From Nocardiopsis sp. CC223A (lineage in GTDB: Bacteria > Actinomycetota > Actinomycetes > Streptosporangiales > Streptosporangiaceae), in assembly GCF_030766825.1 (NCBI RefSeq), contig NZ_JASFDV010000016.1, forward strand, positions 1 through 64,000: a stretch of DNA of 64,000 nt, in the 5' to 3' direction. Position numbers and translations under genes: made by a program. The notes beneath the pieces were generated by a model, which was not told the origin of the DNA, did no database searches, and saw nothing but the letters and a program-made list of their open reading frames with translations. The stretch's first letter is position 1. Every line of letters starts with the position of its first letter. This document shows positions 53,366 through 62,043 of this stretch, piece after piece.

Positions 53366-55249
53366 TTACTGGCCCGTGGTGACGAAGTAGCAGCTCTCGG
53401 ACAGGTCTCCGCCGCCCAGGTTCACCGTCCCGTGCATGGGCCGGGTGAACAGCGAGTCGCTGTTCCCGATGACGATGCGGTACTCGCCCGGTTCGAGCTC
53501 GACCTTGAGGGTCTCGCCCTCGCCGAAGCACGAGTCGTAGGAGGGCGGCGAGCCGGGCGCGTAGGTGTCGCAGTCGTCGCACGGGGCCGCGGTGACCTCG
53601 CCGTGGACCTTGTCCGGTCCGACGTAGAGGAAGCGCAGCTCGTACGGCGAGTGGTTGACGATCTCGAAGACGAACTTGTCATTGCCCGAGCCGCCCGTGG
53701 GCGAGGCGTCCAGCTCGGTGTCGCCGATGGCGGTCACCAGGTCCATCTCCTGCTCGATGCGCCCGGCACCGATGTGGGTGACCATCGTCTCGACGTCGTC
53801 GGCCTCGTAGTCGGCGTACTCGGTCTCCAGGATCTCGACCATCGCGTCGGCCTGGTCGAACTCCTGGGACTCGACGGACTCCCAGCCGCACTCCAGGGCG
53901 GCCTCCGGGCGCTGCTCCGCGACCCGGTCGGGGATCTCGGGGGCCGCGCTCCAGTCCAGGTCCTTCAGCATGTCGATCTGGTCCAGGCCCACACACCACT
54001 CCGAGCCCAGGCGGTTGGTGCCCGTCTCGTACAGGCCGACCAGCGCCTCGGGCACCCGGCCCGCGGCCTCGGTGCCCTCGTAGTCCACCGGGATGATCGC
54101 GAAGATCTCGTGGGCCCGCAGGACGTCGTCGGTGTACTCGGGGGTGACCTCGCCGGAGAGCGAGGCGTCGGCGTTCTCCAGCAGGTCGGTCGCGTACGAG
54201 AAGTGGATGTCGGCGACCTCGCCGTCGGTGTCCTGCCAGCGGGCGGCGGGGTGCTCGAAGTAGATCGCGTAGGAGTCCAGCGCCTGCTCGTACTCCTCGG
54301 CGGCGACGTCGCCCTGTGCCTGCTCCAGCAGCCGGCAGGCGGCGATCCCGGCACGGGCGCGGTCCATCAGCGAGGAGGAGAAGGAGAGCTGGAAGAAGTC
54401 CTCGACGGACTCGTACTCGGCGACCGCCTCGGAGACGCCGCATTCACCGCGGGCGTGGGAGGCGTCGGCGACACGCAGCCGCCACTCGCCGAGCTGCCAC
54501 ACGGCGGTGAGGGAGACGACCAGTGCGACGGCCAGACCGCCGGCCGTCAGGTAGGGCACGGCGCTGCGGGGCGGGGTGCCGCCCTGGGCGAGGACGCGCT
54601 CGTCATGGGCGCGGCCGGCGAAGAGCCCGTGCACCGCGGCGGCGAGGAACCAGACCAGGAAGATCGGGGTCCACAGCAGCAGGTTGTCGGCCGCGCCGAG
54701 GATGGCGGCGGTGACCAGCAGGCCGAGGGTGATGATCAGGGCCGCGGCGAAGAACGGCCACTGCTTGATGCGGAAGTAGCCCGCGCCCACGCCGGTGGCG
54801 TTGAGGGCCGCGGTGTGCAGTGCGGTGGGCGAGGAGAACAGGCCCAGGCGCCGGGGGCGGGGAGGCGGCGGGGGCGGACCGAACGGGCCACCGGGACCAC
54901 CGGGACCACCGGGGGGACCGAACGGGCCGCCGGGGCCCATGGGGGCGCCCGGACCGGTCGGACCGCCCGGGGCGCCGCCGGAGTACATGCCGCCGGCGGG
55001 AGTGCCGCCGTACGGGGGGTTGCCGCCGCTCGGCGGACCGGCCGGAACACCACCCGCGGGGGTACCGCCGTACGGGGGGTTGCCGCCGCTCGGCGGACCG
55101 GCCGGAACACCACCCGCGGGGGTACCGCCGTACGGGGGGTTGCCGCCGCTCGGCATGCCCTGGTCGCCCGCGGGTGGCGGGCCCCCCGGCGGGGGTACAG
55201 GGCCGCCCGGCGGCTGGGACGGATCCGGGGATGAAGGAGGAAGACTCAT
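53366..55249 (-). CDS. Pro/Gly-repeat membrane protein with large extracytoplasmic domain
   Basis: A 627-residue protein in three parts. Residues 1-130 are a disordered Pro/Gly-rich cytoplasmic region containing two exact 20-residue repeats plus flanking partial copies (unit SGGNPPYGGTPAGGVPAGPP). Residues 160-255 hold about three to four membrane helices. Residues 260-627 are an acidic outer domain with alpha-helical repeats resembling tetratricopeptide solenoids (YESVEDFFQLSFSSSLMDRA, EEYEQALDSYAIYFE) and a C-terminal beta domain (from about 535) with several Cys. No enzyme motif is seen. It is conserved in style in related actinomycetes; function unknown. Confidence 0.8.
   Translation of the reverse strand: MSLPPSSPDPSQPPGGPVPPPGGPPPAGDQGMPSGGNPPYGGTPAGGVPAGPPSGGNPPYGGTPAGGVPAGPPSGGNPPYGGTPAGGMYSGGAPGGPTGPGAPMGPGGPFGPPGGPGGPGGPFGPPPPPPRPRRLGLFSSPTALHTAALNATGVGAGYFRIKQWPFFAAALIITLGLLVTAAILGAADNLLLWTPIFLVWFLAAAVHGLFAGRAHDERVLAQGGTPPRSAVPYLTAGGLAVALVVSLTAVWQLGEWRLRVADASHARGECGVSEAVAEYESVEDFFQLSFSSSLMDRARAGIAACRLLEQAQGDVAAEEYEQALDSYAIYFEHPAARWQDTDGEVADIHFSYATDLLENADASLSGEVTPEYTDDVLRAHEIFAIIPVDYEGTEAAGRVPEALVGLYETGTNRLGSEWCVGLDQIDMLKDLDWSAAPEIPDRVAEQRPEAALECGWESVESQEFDQADAMVEILETEYADYEADDVETMVTHIGAGRIEQEMDLVTAIGDTELDASPTGGSGNDKFVFEIVNHSPYELRFLYVGPDKVHGEVTAAPCDDCDTYAPGSPPSYDSCFGEGETLKVELEPGEYRIVIGNSDSLFTRPMHGTVNLGGGDLSESCYFVTTGQ
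54991..55154. repeat. 60-bp tandem repeat inside the Pro/Gly-rich coding region
   Basis: Bases 55021-55080 and 55081-55140 are identical, flanked by a partial copy on each side. The unit is in frame (20 codons), so copy number can change without breaking the gene. Confidence 0.95.
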
Positions 55250-55457
55250 GAGGTAAGGCCCTGGGTCGGGTGAACGGGGGAGGCGACCCTGCCTCCTGGG
55301 GTGACGACAGGGCCTGTCGAGGGCGTTCCCGCCCTCCCTCAGAACACTACCTATGTACCCGGACAGCCCCTTCGTGCAGTCCGACCGTTTTCGGCCACCT
55401 TCGTGAGGAACCGGTCACCGCCCCGACGCGTCTCAGCACCGCTGAGGGGCGTCGGCG

Positions 55458-56252
55458 TCAGTTCCCCGAGAGCGCGCTGCTGCGGTCCCGTGCGGCCTCG
55501 ATCGCGTCCGTGAACGCGGCGCGCACCCCGTGCCGCTCCAACTCGCGCAGCGCCGCCGCGGTGGTGCCGCCCGGCGAGGTGACCGCCTCGCGCAGCACCA
55601 CCGGGTGCTCCCCCGAACCGTTGAGCATGGCGGCCGCGCCGGCGATGGTCTGCCCCACCAGTTTCTGGGCGGTGGCCCGCGGCATGCCCATCGCGACCCC
55701 GGCCTCGATCATCGTCTCGGCGATGAAGTAGAAGTAGGCGGGCCCGCTGCCGGAGATCGCGGTGACGGTGTCCATGTGCTGCTCGCCGACCCGGATCACC
55801 TCGCCGACGGCGCCCAGCAGGGACTCGGCGCGCTCCAGGTGCTCGGGCGCGGTGTGGGCGCCGCCCGCGACGGCGGTCATCCCCTGCCCCATGAGGGCAG
55901 GGGTGTTGGGCATGGCCCGCACCACCGGGGTGCCCGGGGGCAGGTGGCTCTCCAGCACGGCGGTGGTGAGCCCGGCGGCGACGGAGATGACGAGCCTCTC
56001 GGGGCTCAGGTGCGGGGTGATGTCGTCCAGCAGGGCGACCATGTCCTGCGGCTTGAGGGCGAGCAGCAGCGTGTCGGCGCGCTTGGCGGCCTCGGCGGCG
56101 GGCACGACCTCCACCCCGTAGCGCTCGCGCAGTTCGGCGGCGTGCTCCGCGCGCGGCTCGGTGACGAGGACGTCCTCCGGCGTGTGGCCCTTGGCCAGCA
56201 TCCCGGCGAGCAGCGCCTCGCCCATCTTCCCGGCACCGATGATCGCGATCAT
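55458..56252 (-). CDS. proC: Pyrroline-5-carboxylate reductase
   Basis: A 264-residue enzyme for the last step of proline synthesis (P5C + NAD(P)H to proline). The N-terminal dinucleotide loop is IIGAGKMGEALLAGML, and the signature regions RAMPNTPALMGQGMTAV and ITAISGSGPAYFYFIAE are intact, followed by REAVTSPGGTTAAALRELE at the dimer site. Length is normal. GAGAGGA precedes ATG 56252. It follows the TIM-barrel isomerase gene on the same strand after 109 bp. Confidence 0.97.
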   Translation of the reverse strand: MIAIIGAGKMGEALLAGMLAKGHTPEDVLVTEPRAEHAAELRERYGVEVVPAAEAAKRADTLLLALKPQDMVALLDDITPHLSPERLVISVAAGLTTAVLESHLPPGTPVVRAMPNTPALMGQGMTAVAGGAHTAPEHLERAESLLGAVGEVIRVGEQHMDTVTAISGSGPAYFYFIAETMIEAGVAMGMPRATAQKLVGQTIAGAAAMLNGSGEHPVVLREAVTSPGGTTAAALRELERHGVRAAFTDAIEAARDRSSALSGN

Positions 56253-56361
56253 GAAAGGGTCCTCTCTGCGGTCCCCTCCAACGCTAGCCGCCCCGGGGAA
56301 CCGGAGCGGACACCACGTCTCACCCAGCGATACCGTTCACCCAGTGGTACCGGGCGCCGGG

Positions 56362-57297
56362 TCAATCGTCGTCGCCGCCCTCGACCGTTCCCGAGGAGTC
56401 CACCTCGAACAGCCGGGGCGGGGCGGGCGGGCGGCGGCGCAGCAGGGCGATCCGCTCGCGCCGGTCGCGGGACCGCGGCGCCCCCGCGGGCTCGGCGGGC
56501 CGGGCGAAGTGCAGCCGGGTGAAGGCCAGCGCCTCGGCCAGCTCCCGCAGCCGGGCCTGGCGGTCGGGCGCCTTGCGGGTGCTCACCTCCAGCACCAGCT
56601 GCCCCTCGAACCCGCCCGCGGCCAGGTACTCCAGGACCTCGGCGACCGGCTGGCGGCCGCGGCCCGGGATGAGGTGCTCGTCGAGGTTCTGCCCGCCGAA
56701 GCCGTCGGCGACGTGGATGTGGGAGAGCCGGTCGCCCAGCCGTTTGGCCATGTCCATGGCGTCGGAGCCCGACATCGCGGTGTGCGACATGTCGAGGGTG
56801 ACGTCGGCGTAGTCGCGGTCGAGGGGGTTCCAGCTCGGGGCGTAGGGCACGACCTCGCGGTCGCGCACGCGCACCGGGTACATGTTCTCGACGGCGAAGA
56901 CGACGTCGGTCTCCTCCTGCATGCGGGCGACGCCGACCTCGAACTCGCGGGCGTAGTCGCGCTGCCAGCGGAAGGCGGGGTGGACCACGACGGTCTTGGC
57001 GCCCAGGGCCTCGGCCATCTCCTTGGACCGGACGAGCTTGCCCCAGGGCTCGCGCCCCCACACCCGCTGGGTGAGGACGAGACACGGGGAATGGACCGCG
57101 GTGACCGGGATCCGGTGGTAGTCGGAGAGCCGCCGCAGCAGGTCGATGTCCTGGCTGGCGGGGTCGGAGGAGACGAGCACCTCGATGCCGTCGTACCCCA
57201 GTTTCGCGGCGATCTCGAAGGCGGCCGGGGTCTTCTCAGGGTAGACCGACGCCGTCGAGAGGACGACGGGCGCGTCTGGTACCTGGATAGCGCTCAC
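56362..57297 (-). CDS. Sugar phosphate isomerase/epimerase-like TIM-barrel protein
   Basis: A 311-residue protein of the AP-endonuclease-2-like TIM-barrel family. Metal-site segments are visible: [11 protein letters not shown] (His), [11 protein letters not shown] (Glu), [13 protein letters not shown] (Asp, His), [22 protein letters not shown] (His, Asp, Glu, His) and [12 protein letters not shown] (Glu). The substrate is unknown. The N-terminus starts at GTG 57297, and TACCCT lies 6 nt before it, so the message may be leaderless. The C-terminal 30 residues are Arg-rich and disordered. The pairing with proC recurs in actinomycetes. Confidence 0.85.
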   Translation of the reverse strand: MSAIQVPDAPVVLSTASVYPEKTPAAFEIAAKLGYDGIEVLVSSDPASQDIDLLRRLSDYHRIPVTAVHSPCLVLTQRVWGREPWGKLVRSKEMAEALGAKTVVVHPAFRWQRDYAREFEVGVARMQEETDVVFAVENMYPVRVRDREVVPYAPSWNPLDRDYADVTLDMSHTAMSGSDAMDMAKRLGDRLSHIHVADGFGGQNLDEHLIPGRGRQPVAEVLEYLAAGGFEGQLVLEVSTRKAPDRQARLRELAEALAFTRLHFARPAEPAGAPRSRDRRERIALLRRRPPAPPRLFEVDSSGTVEGGDDD

Positions 57298-57303
57298 GTG
57301 GAC

Positions 57304-57309
57304 AGGGTA
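57304..57309 (-). promoter_or_regulatory. Candidate leaderless -10 element (isomerase)
   Basis: TACCCT on the minus strand lies 6 nt before the GTG at 57297. Confidence 0.4.
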
Positions 57310-57387
57310 TGCGCTCCGGCCCGCCCCGTGCGTAGCCGCCGTGTGAACGTGGCGTGCCGCCGGCCCGCCCCCGCGGGACACGGCGCG

Positions 57388-57393
57388 TAGGCT
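57388..57393 (+). promoter_or_regulatory. Candidate leaderless -10 element (methyltransferase)
   Basis: TAGGCT lies 8 nt before the ATG at 57402. Confidence 0.4.
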
Positions 57394-57401
57394 CTTCGGT
57401 C

Positions 57402-58094
57402 ATGATCCCCGCAGAGGCCGTCCCGAGCCCGAACATCTGGCGCCATCCCGACATCTACGAGCTGGAGAACCTCGCCGTGGACCCCGACGGGGTCATCGAG
57501 GCGGCGATGGAGCGCATCCGCCCGGTGGCGGGCGCCCGGGTACTGGACATCGGCTGCGGCACCGGCTTCCACCTGCCCCGGTTCGCGCGGGGTGCGGCCC
57601 GGGTGACCGGGGTGGAACCCCACCCCGCGCTGGCGGCGCGGGCCCGGGCCCGGGTGGCGGGGCTGGCGAACGTCGAGGTGCTGAACGGGGTGGCCCAGCG
57701 GCTGCCCGTCCCCGACTCCGTCGTCGAGGTCGCGCACGCCCGCTGGGCCTACTTCTTCGGTCCCGGCTGCGAGCCCGGCCTGGCCGAACTCGGCCGGGTG
57801 ATGCGACGCGGCGGGGTCGCGTTCGTGATCGACAACGACGCGACCCGCTCCACGTTCGGCGCCTGGTTCCGGCGGTCCCTGCCGTCGTACGACCCGGCCG
57901 CCGTCGAACGGTTCTGGTCCTCCCACGGGTTCGGGCGCGAGGCCCTGACGATGCGCTGGGACTTCACCGACCGCCGCGCCTTCGAGGCGGTGGTGGGGAT
58001 CGAGTTCCCTCCGGCCCTGGCCGCGGAGATCATCGCGGCGCATCCGGGGACCGCGGTGGACTACGCGGTCAATCTCTGGTGGCGGAGGTACTGA
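57402..58094 (+). CDS. Class I SAM-dependent methyltransferase
   Basis: A 230-residue methyltransferase. The SAM motif I is RVLDIGCGTGFHLPRF at about 46-61, the acidic end of strand 2 is GVEPHP, and motif II/III is around LNGVAQRLPVPDSVVEVAHARWAYFFGPG. It resembles type-11 small-molecule methyltransferases; the acceptor is unknown. ATG 57402 begins MIPAEAVPSPNIWRHPDIYE, a natural start before the SAM fold. It is divergent from the isomerase with 104 bp between starts; both seem leaderless. Confidence 0.87.
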   Translation: MIPAEAVPSPNIWRHPDIYELENLAVDPDGVIEAAMERIRPVAGARVLDIGCGTGFHLPRFARGAARVTGVEPHPALAARARARVAGLANVEVLNGVAQRLPVPDSVVEVAHARWAYFFGPGCEPGLAELGRVMRRGGVAFVIDNDATRSTFGAWFRRSLPSYDPAAVERFWSSHGFGREALTMRWDFTDRRAFEAVVGIEFPPALAAEIIAAHPGTAVDYAVNLWWRRY

Positions 58095-58192
58095 GGGCAC
58101 CGGGTCCAGGGGTGCGGGCCGCCGGGGTCACCCCCCGGGAGAGCGTGCGCCCGCGGCCGTCCGCGCCGGGCGCGCGGCCTGCGGGGGCGGCG

Positions 58193-58765
58193 TCACAGCC
58201 GCACGGCTCCGGCGAGGTTGTAGCGGGTGACGTCCCGCTCGCGGACTCTGTCGCCCGACCGGGGGGCGTCGATCATCCGGCCGTTGCCGAGGTAGATGGC
58301 GACGTGGTAGGCGTAGCCGCCGCTGTCGGTCCAGTAGAGGAGGTCGCCCCTCCTGGCGTTGGAGTAGCTCACCCGGGTGCCGTGGTCCACCTGGTCCTGG
58401 GCGATGCGGGGCAGGGTCACCCCGGCCTGCTTGAACGACCACTGGACGAGCCCGGAGCAGTCGAAGCCGCCGGGTCCGTCGCCGCCCCAGGAGTAGGGGG
58501 TCCCCTTCTGGGACTCGGCGGCATCGATCGCCCTCTCCGCGGTGGCGGAGGAGAGCTGGTGGACGCGCTCGCCCTGGCCCGCCGGGGTGGCGGCGGGGGC
58601 CGCCTGCGCGAGTCCGGGTGCGGCGCCGAACACCAGCGCGGCGGCGAGGGCGGCCACGGAGAGTGCACGCGCCCCCGTGCGTGGCCGCCGGAAGTGCGCG
58701 GCCCGTCGCCCCGGGTCCGCGGGACGACAGGCCTGCGTTTGCTCGTGGTGTCGCGGTATTCGCAC
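58193..58765 (-). CDS. Secreted NlpC/P60 peptidoglycan endopeptidase
   Basis: A 190-residue cell-wall hydrolase. A long basic N-terminal region (1-33) precedes the hydrophobic core ALSVAALAAALVFGAAPG, with cleavage likely after AQA (about residue 55). The NlpC/P60 domain has catalytic Cys103 in FDCSGLVQWSFKQAG and His154 in YAYHVAIYLGNGRMIDAP. It cleaves stem-peptide bonds in peptidoglycan. GGAGGA gives a good ribosome site for GTG 58765. No SH3 or coiled-coil targeting domain is present, so this is a minimal enzyme. Confidence 0.92.
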   Translation of the reverse strand: MRIPRHHEQTQACRPADPGRRAAHFRRPRTGARALSVAALAAALVFGAAPGLAQAAPAATPAGQGERVHQLSSATAERAIDAAESQKGTPYSWGGDGPGGFDCSGLVQWSFKQAGVTLPRIAQDQVDHGTRVSYSNARRGDLLYWTDSGGYAYHVAIYLGNGRMIDAPRSGDRVRERDVTRYNLAGAVRL

Positions 58766-59018
58766 TGGTCCTCCACATGCCGAATGTCGGTTCGCCGTGG
58801 CGCCCGCGTCCCTGCGACGCGGATGGGTCGGTCACGACGCGCATTTCATTCGTCACACAGACACCACGAGAAGTCACTCTCCGTAGTCTAATCGGCCTCC
58901 AAAAAAGGTAAAGCATCCTTGACGCAGGGTGGCGAAACCAGGTCAGGCCATGGGCAACCGCCCTCCCCCGGCGCGGCTCCGTCACCCACCGTCGCGGACG
59001 GCGCCGGGGTGGCGTTCG

Positions 59019-59939
59019 TCAGGCGGCGGGAGCACCGAGCGCATCGGAGACGCGGTCGGCGACGGCGGCCATACCCGCGGCGTTGGGGTGCACCGGGGCC
59101 GCGGAGTTCTCCGGGACGATGCCCTCCACCCAGCGCTCGGAGCCCGGGGCGCAGATGTCGTGGCCGCGCTCCAGAACGTCGACGAAGACCGCGCCGTGGG
59201 CGGCGGCCTCCTCGGCGATCATCGTGTTGAGCGCCGTCTGCACTCCGTCCAGGTAGGCCACGTCGCCGCGGGCGATCGGCTCTCGCGGCCAGCAGCCGTT
59301 GCGTTCGGGGAGGATCTGGAGGTACCCGACCGCGAGCACGGTCGCGTCGGGGCTGCGGGCGGCGATCTCCCCGTACACCCCGGAGACCTCGTCGCGCAGG
59401 CCCTCCACCCTCTCGTCCAGCTCGTCGCCGTAGTAGCGCTCGCAGGGGTTGCCCAGCGGGTTCCCCAGGCTGCGCTTGGCGCAGGTGGTGAGGACGTCCA
59501 CGAAGCCGAAGTCGTTGCCGCCGATCCCCACCGTCACCAGGTCGGTGTCGGGGGTGAGGGCGTCGTACTGCGGGGCGACCCCGGAGAACCGGGGCTCGGA
59601 GAGGTCGGCGATGACCGCACCCGAGCAGCTGACGTCGGTGAACGCGGCGGCGCCCAGCCGGTCGGCGGTGAGCTGGGCGTAGTTGGCCGAGGAGCGCAGG
59701 CACCGGGGGTCGGACCCGGGCGCGTACGGCGGGATCAGCGGGCCGGCGGTGAACGAGTCGCCCAGGGCGACGTAGTGCTGGAAGGGGGCCTCCTCGGCGG
59801 CCGCGGGGGCGGCGGCCAGGGACAGGCCCAGTGCGGCGGCCGCGACGAGGGCGGCATTGCGGGAGCGTCGTGTCTTCGCGGGTGCATCCGGGGCGAAGGG
59901 GGCTTCGGGGGACATGGACGGCGTGTCGGTGCGGGGCAC
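59019..59939 (-). CDS. Secreted SGNH-family lipase/esterase
   Basis: A 306-residue secreted hydrolase. The signal region ends near AAPAAA (about 48). Block I is YVALGDSFTAGP with nucleophile Ser62, block III is GIGGNDFGF, and block V is VHPNAAG with the catalytic His. Cysteines at CLRSSAN, DVSCSGA, TTCAKR, NPCERY, NGCWPR and DICAPG suggest three disulfides, as in the Streptomyces SGNH lipase group. GAGAGGAGA precedes GTG 59939; an ATG at residue 9 is a less likely start. Confidence 0.92.
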   Translation of the reverse strand: MPRTDTPSMSPEAPFAPDAPAKTRRSRNAALVAAAALGLSLAAAPAAAEEAPFQHYVALGDSFTAGPLIPPYAPGSDPRCLRSSANYAQLTADRLGAAAFTDVSCSGAVIADLSEPRFSGVAPQYDALTPDTDLVTVGIGGNDFGFVDVLTTCAKRSLGNPLGNPCERYYGDELDERVEGLRDEVSGVYGEIAARSPDATVLAVGYLQILPERNGCWPREPIARGDVAYLDGVQTALNTMIAEEAAAHGAVFVDVLERGHDICAPGSERWVEGIVPENSAAPVHPNAAGMAAVADRVSDALGAPAA

Positions 59940-60145
59940 GCGGGTCTCCTCTCCAGGGAGCGGGGGTGTCGGAGCTTCCGGACCCTAGGAATTCTGTAAC
60001 ACGACCTTCACGGAAAGTGTCCTAACCCGTAGGTAACTTTCCTGTGGCGCGGTGCGCCCGCACATCCTGTGGACGGCTCCAGGGGGGCACCTGTGGCCGC
60101 CGGGGTCCGTGAGCGGGCGCGGGACGGAGCGTCCCCGGCAGGCGT

Positions 60146-60151
60146 TAGCGT
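60146..60151 (+). promoter_or_regulatory. Candidate leaderless -10 element (radA)
   Basis: TAGCGT lies exactly 7 nt before the ATG at 60159, with no ribosome site. Confidence 0.5.
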
Positions 60152-60158
60152 GTCGGAC

Positions 60159-61508
60159 ATGGCCAAAGCGAAGACGATGTTCCGGTGCGCCGAGTGCGGC
60201 TGGACCACCCTCAAATGGGTGGGCCGCTGCGGGGAGTGCCAGGCGTGGGGCACGGTCGAGGAGGCCGGCGCCCCGGCTCCCATGGCGGTCGCCCCCGCCG
60301 CGGTGACCTCCCGGGCCCGTCCCATCACCGAGATCAGCGTGGAGAGCGCGGAGGCCGTCCCCACCGGCATCGACGAGCTCGACCGGGTGCTGGGCGGCGG
60401 CGCCGTCCCGGGCGGCGTGGTCCTGCTCGCCGGCGAGCCCGGTGTCGGCAAGTCCACCCTGCTGCTGGAGGTGGCCGCCAAGCGCGCCCAGGCCGGACCC
60501 GTCCTGTACGTGACCGGCGAGGAGTCGGCCGGGCAGGTCCGCCTGCGCGCCGAGCGCCTGGGGGCGCTGTCGGACAAGCTGTACCTGGCGGCGGAGACCT
60601 CCATCGCCACCGTGGCCTCGCACGTGGACGCGGTGGGGCCGGGCCTGCTCATCGTCGATTCGGTGCAGACCATGATGTCCCCCGACACCACCGGTGTCCC
60701 GGGCGGCGTGACCCAGGTGCGGCAGGTGACCGGCGCGCTCATCCAGCTCGCCAAGGAGCGCGGGATCGCCACGGTCCTGGTCGGGCACGTGACCAAGGAC
60801 GGCTCCATCGCCGGTCCCCGCCTGCTGGAGCACCTGGTGGACGTGGTGCTGCACTTCGAGGGCGAGCGCCACTCCCAGCTGCGCCTGCTGCGCGCGGTCA
60901 AGAACCGCTACGGCCCCACCGACGAGATCGGCTGCTTCGAGCTGACCGAGACCGGCATCGTGGGGCTGGCCGACCCCAGCGGGCTGTTCCTCACCGAGCG
61001 CACGGACCCGGTCCCGGGCACCTGTATCACCGTGGGCCTGGAGGGGCGGCGGCCGATCATCGCCGAGGTCCAGGCGCTGGTCGCGCCCACCCCGCTGCCC
61101 GCGCCCCGCCGGGCCACCTCGGGCCTGGACACCTCACGGGTGAACATGATCCTGGCGGTGTTGGAGAAGCGCACCGGGATGAAGCTGGCCAGCCTCGACG
61201 TGTACGCCTCCACGGTGGGCGGCGTGCGCCTGACCGAGCCCGCGATCGACCTCGCGCTGGCGATGGCGGCGGGCAGCTCGCACAACGACGTCGCCCTGCC
61301 GCGCGGTCTGGTGGTGGTCGGCGAGGTCGGCCTGGCCGGGGACGTGCGGACGGTCACCGGCGCCCGCCGCCGGGTGGCCGAGGCGCAGCGCCTGGGCTTC
61401 ACCGAGGCGATCGTGCCCAAGCACTTCGGCGACCCGGTCCCCGGTATCCGCGTCCACGAGGTGGAGGAGCTCAGTGAGGCCCTGATGCGCGTCGCCCGGC
61501 GGCGCTAG
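60159..61508 (+). CDS. radA: DNA repair protein RadA
   Basis: A 449-residue RadA (Sms). The N-terminal zinc finger is CAEC...CGEC (C10, C13, C24, C27). The RecA-like ATPase has Walker A GEPGVGKST (92-100), Walker B LLIVDSVQ, and the RadA-specific KNRYG (248-252). The C-terminal Lon-like domain (about 280-449) has no protease serine-lysine dyad, as usual. RadA drives branch migration of recombination intermediates. ATG 60159 starts just before the zinc finger, and the message appears leaderless. Confidence 0.97.
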   Translation: MAKAKTMFRCAECGWTTLKWVGRCGECQAWGTVEEAGAPAPMAVAPAAVTSRARPITEISVESAEAVPTGIDELDRVLGGGAVPGGVVLLAGEPGVGKSTLLLEVAAKRAQAGPVLYVTGEESAGQVRLRAERLGALSDKLYLAAETSIATVASHVDAVGPGLLIVDSVQTMMSPDTTGVPGGVTQVRQVTGALIQLAKERGIATVLVGHVTKDGSIAGPRLLEHLVDVVLHFEGERHSQLRLLRAVKNRYGPTDEIGCFELTETGIVGLADPSGLFLTERTDPVPGTCITVGLEGRRPIIAEVQALVAPTPLPAPRRATSGLDTSRVNMILAVLEKRTGMKLASLDVYASTVGGVRLTEPAIDLALAMAAGSSHNDVALPRGLVVVGEVGLAGDVRTVTGARRRVAEAQRLGFTEAIVPKHFGDPVPGIRVHEVEELSEALMRVARRR

Positions 61509-61593
61509 CCGAGGCGAGGGCGCCCACGGGGTTCCGGAAAGGCCCGGAGCGGACCTGCCCGGGGAGGGCCCGCGGGAGGGGCGGGGGCCGAGG

Positions 61594-61956
61594 CTAGAAG
61601 GCGAAGACCTCGCCCTTGGCCAGGCGCAGGACGCAGTGGTTGCCGAAGGTCTGCTCGAACCGCTCGTGCCCGTAGGCGGTGGCGGTGACCGGTCGGTACT
61701 CCATGGTGCAGAAGCCCTCGTCCGGGGGGATCGCCTCGATCGACCCGGCCTCGGCGATGGCGGCGCAGGCCGCCTCGGCCGCGGGATGGGCGCCGCCGGC
61801 GGGGTCGCAGTCCAGGGTGGTGACGGAGCGCTGGCCGGTGCCCTCGTCGGTGATGGCCAGGACGTACCGGGCGGAGGAGCGGTCGGCCGAGGCCGTCCCG
61901 GGGGTGATCGCGAGAGCGGTGAGCAGGGCGAGGCCGCAGGCGGCGAGGCGTTTCAC
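61594..61956 (-). CDS. Subtilisin-inhibitor-like (SSI family) secreted protease inhibitor
   Basis: A 120-residue pre-protein with signal peptide 1-24 (MKRLAACGLALLTALAITPG onward, cut after ASA). The mature domain has the four SSI cysteines C50, C64, C83 and C108 in DCDPAGGAHPAAEAACAAI, FCTMEYRPVT and FGNHCVLR, and the family ending EVFAF. By alignment with Streptomyces SSI the reactive bond is Met85-Glu86 (CTM-EY), so P1 is Met as in SSI itself. It is about 15 residues shorter than SSI, partly from loss of a few residues after the reactive loop. GTG 61956 has GGGAG 9 nt upstream and is preferred over an upstream in-frame start at 61998. Confidence 0.88.
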   Translation of the reverse strand: MKRLAACGLALLTALAITPGTASADRSSARYVLAITDEGTGQRSVTTLDCDPAGGAHPAAEAACAAIAEAGSIEAIPPDEGFCTMEYRPVTATAYGHERFEQTFGNHCVLRLAKGEVFAF

Positions 61957-62043
61957 GGTGGACTGGCTCCCAGGTGGAAGAACACGGACGGTACTCACAG
62001 TAGCAATATGAGTGCCTTCCGTGTTCGAGTTCGGAGGTCCGGT

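Noticed and set aside
58766..59018. Possible cyclic-di-AMP (ydaO-type) riboswitch upstream of the NlpC/P60 gene
   Set aside because: Such switches often precede cell-wall hydrolases in actinomycetes, but I could not find the conserved core here. A covariance-model search would settle it.
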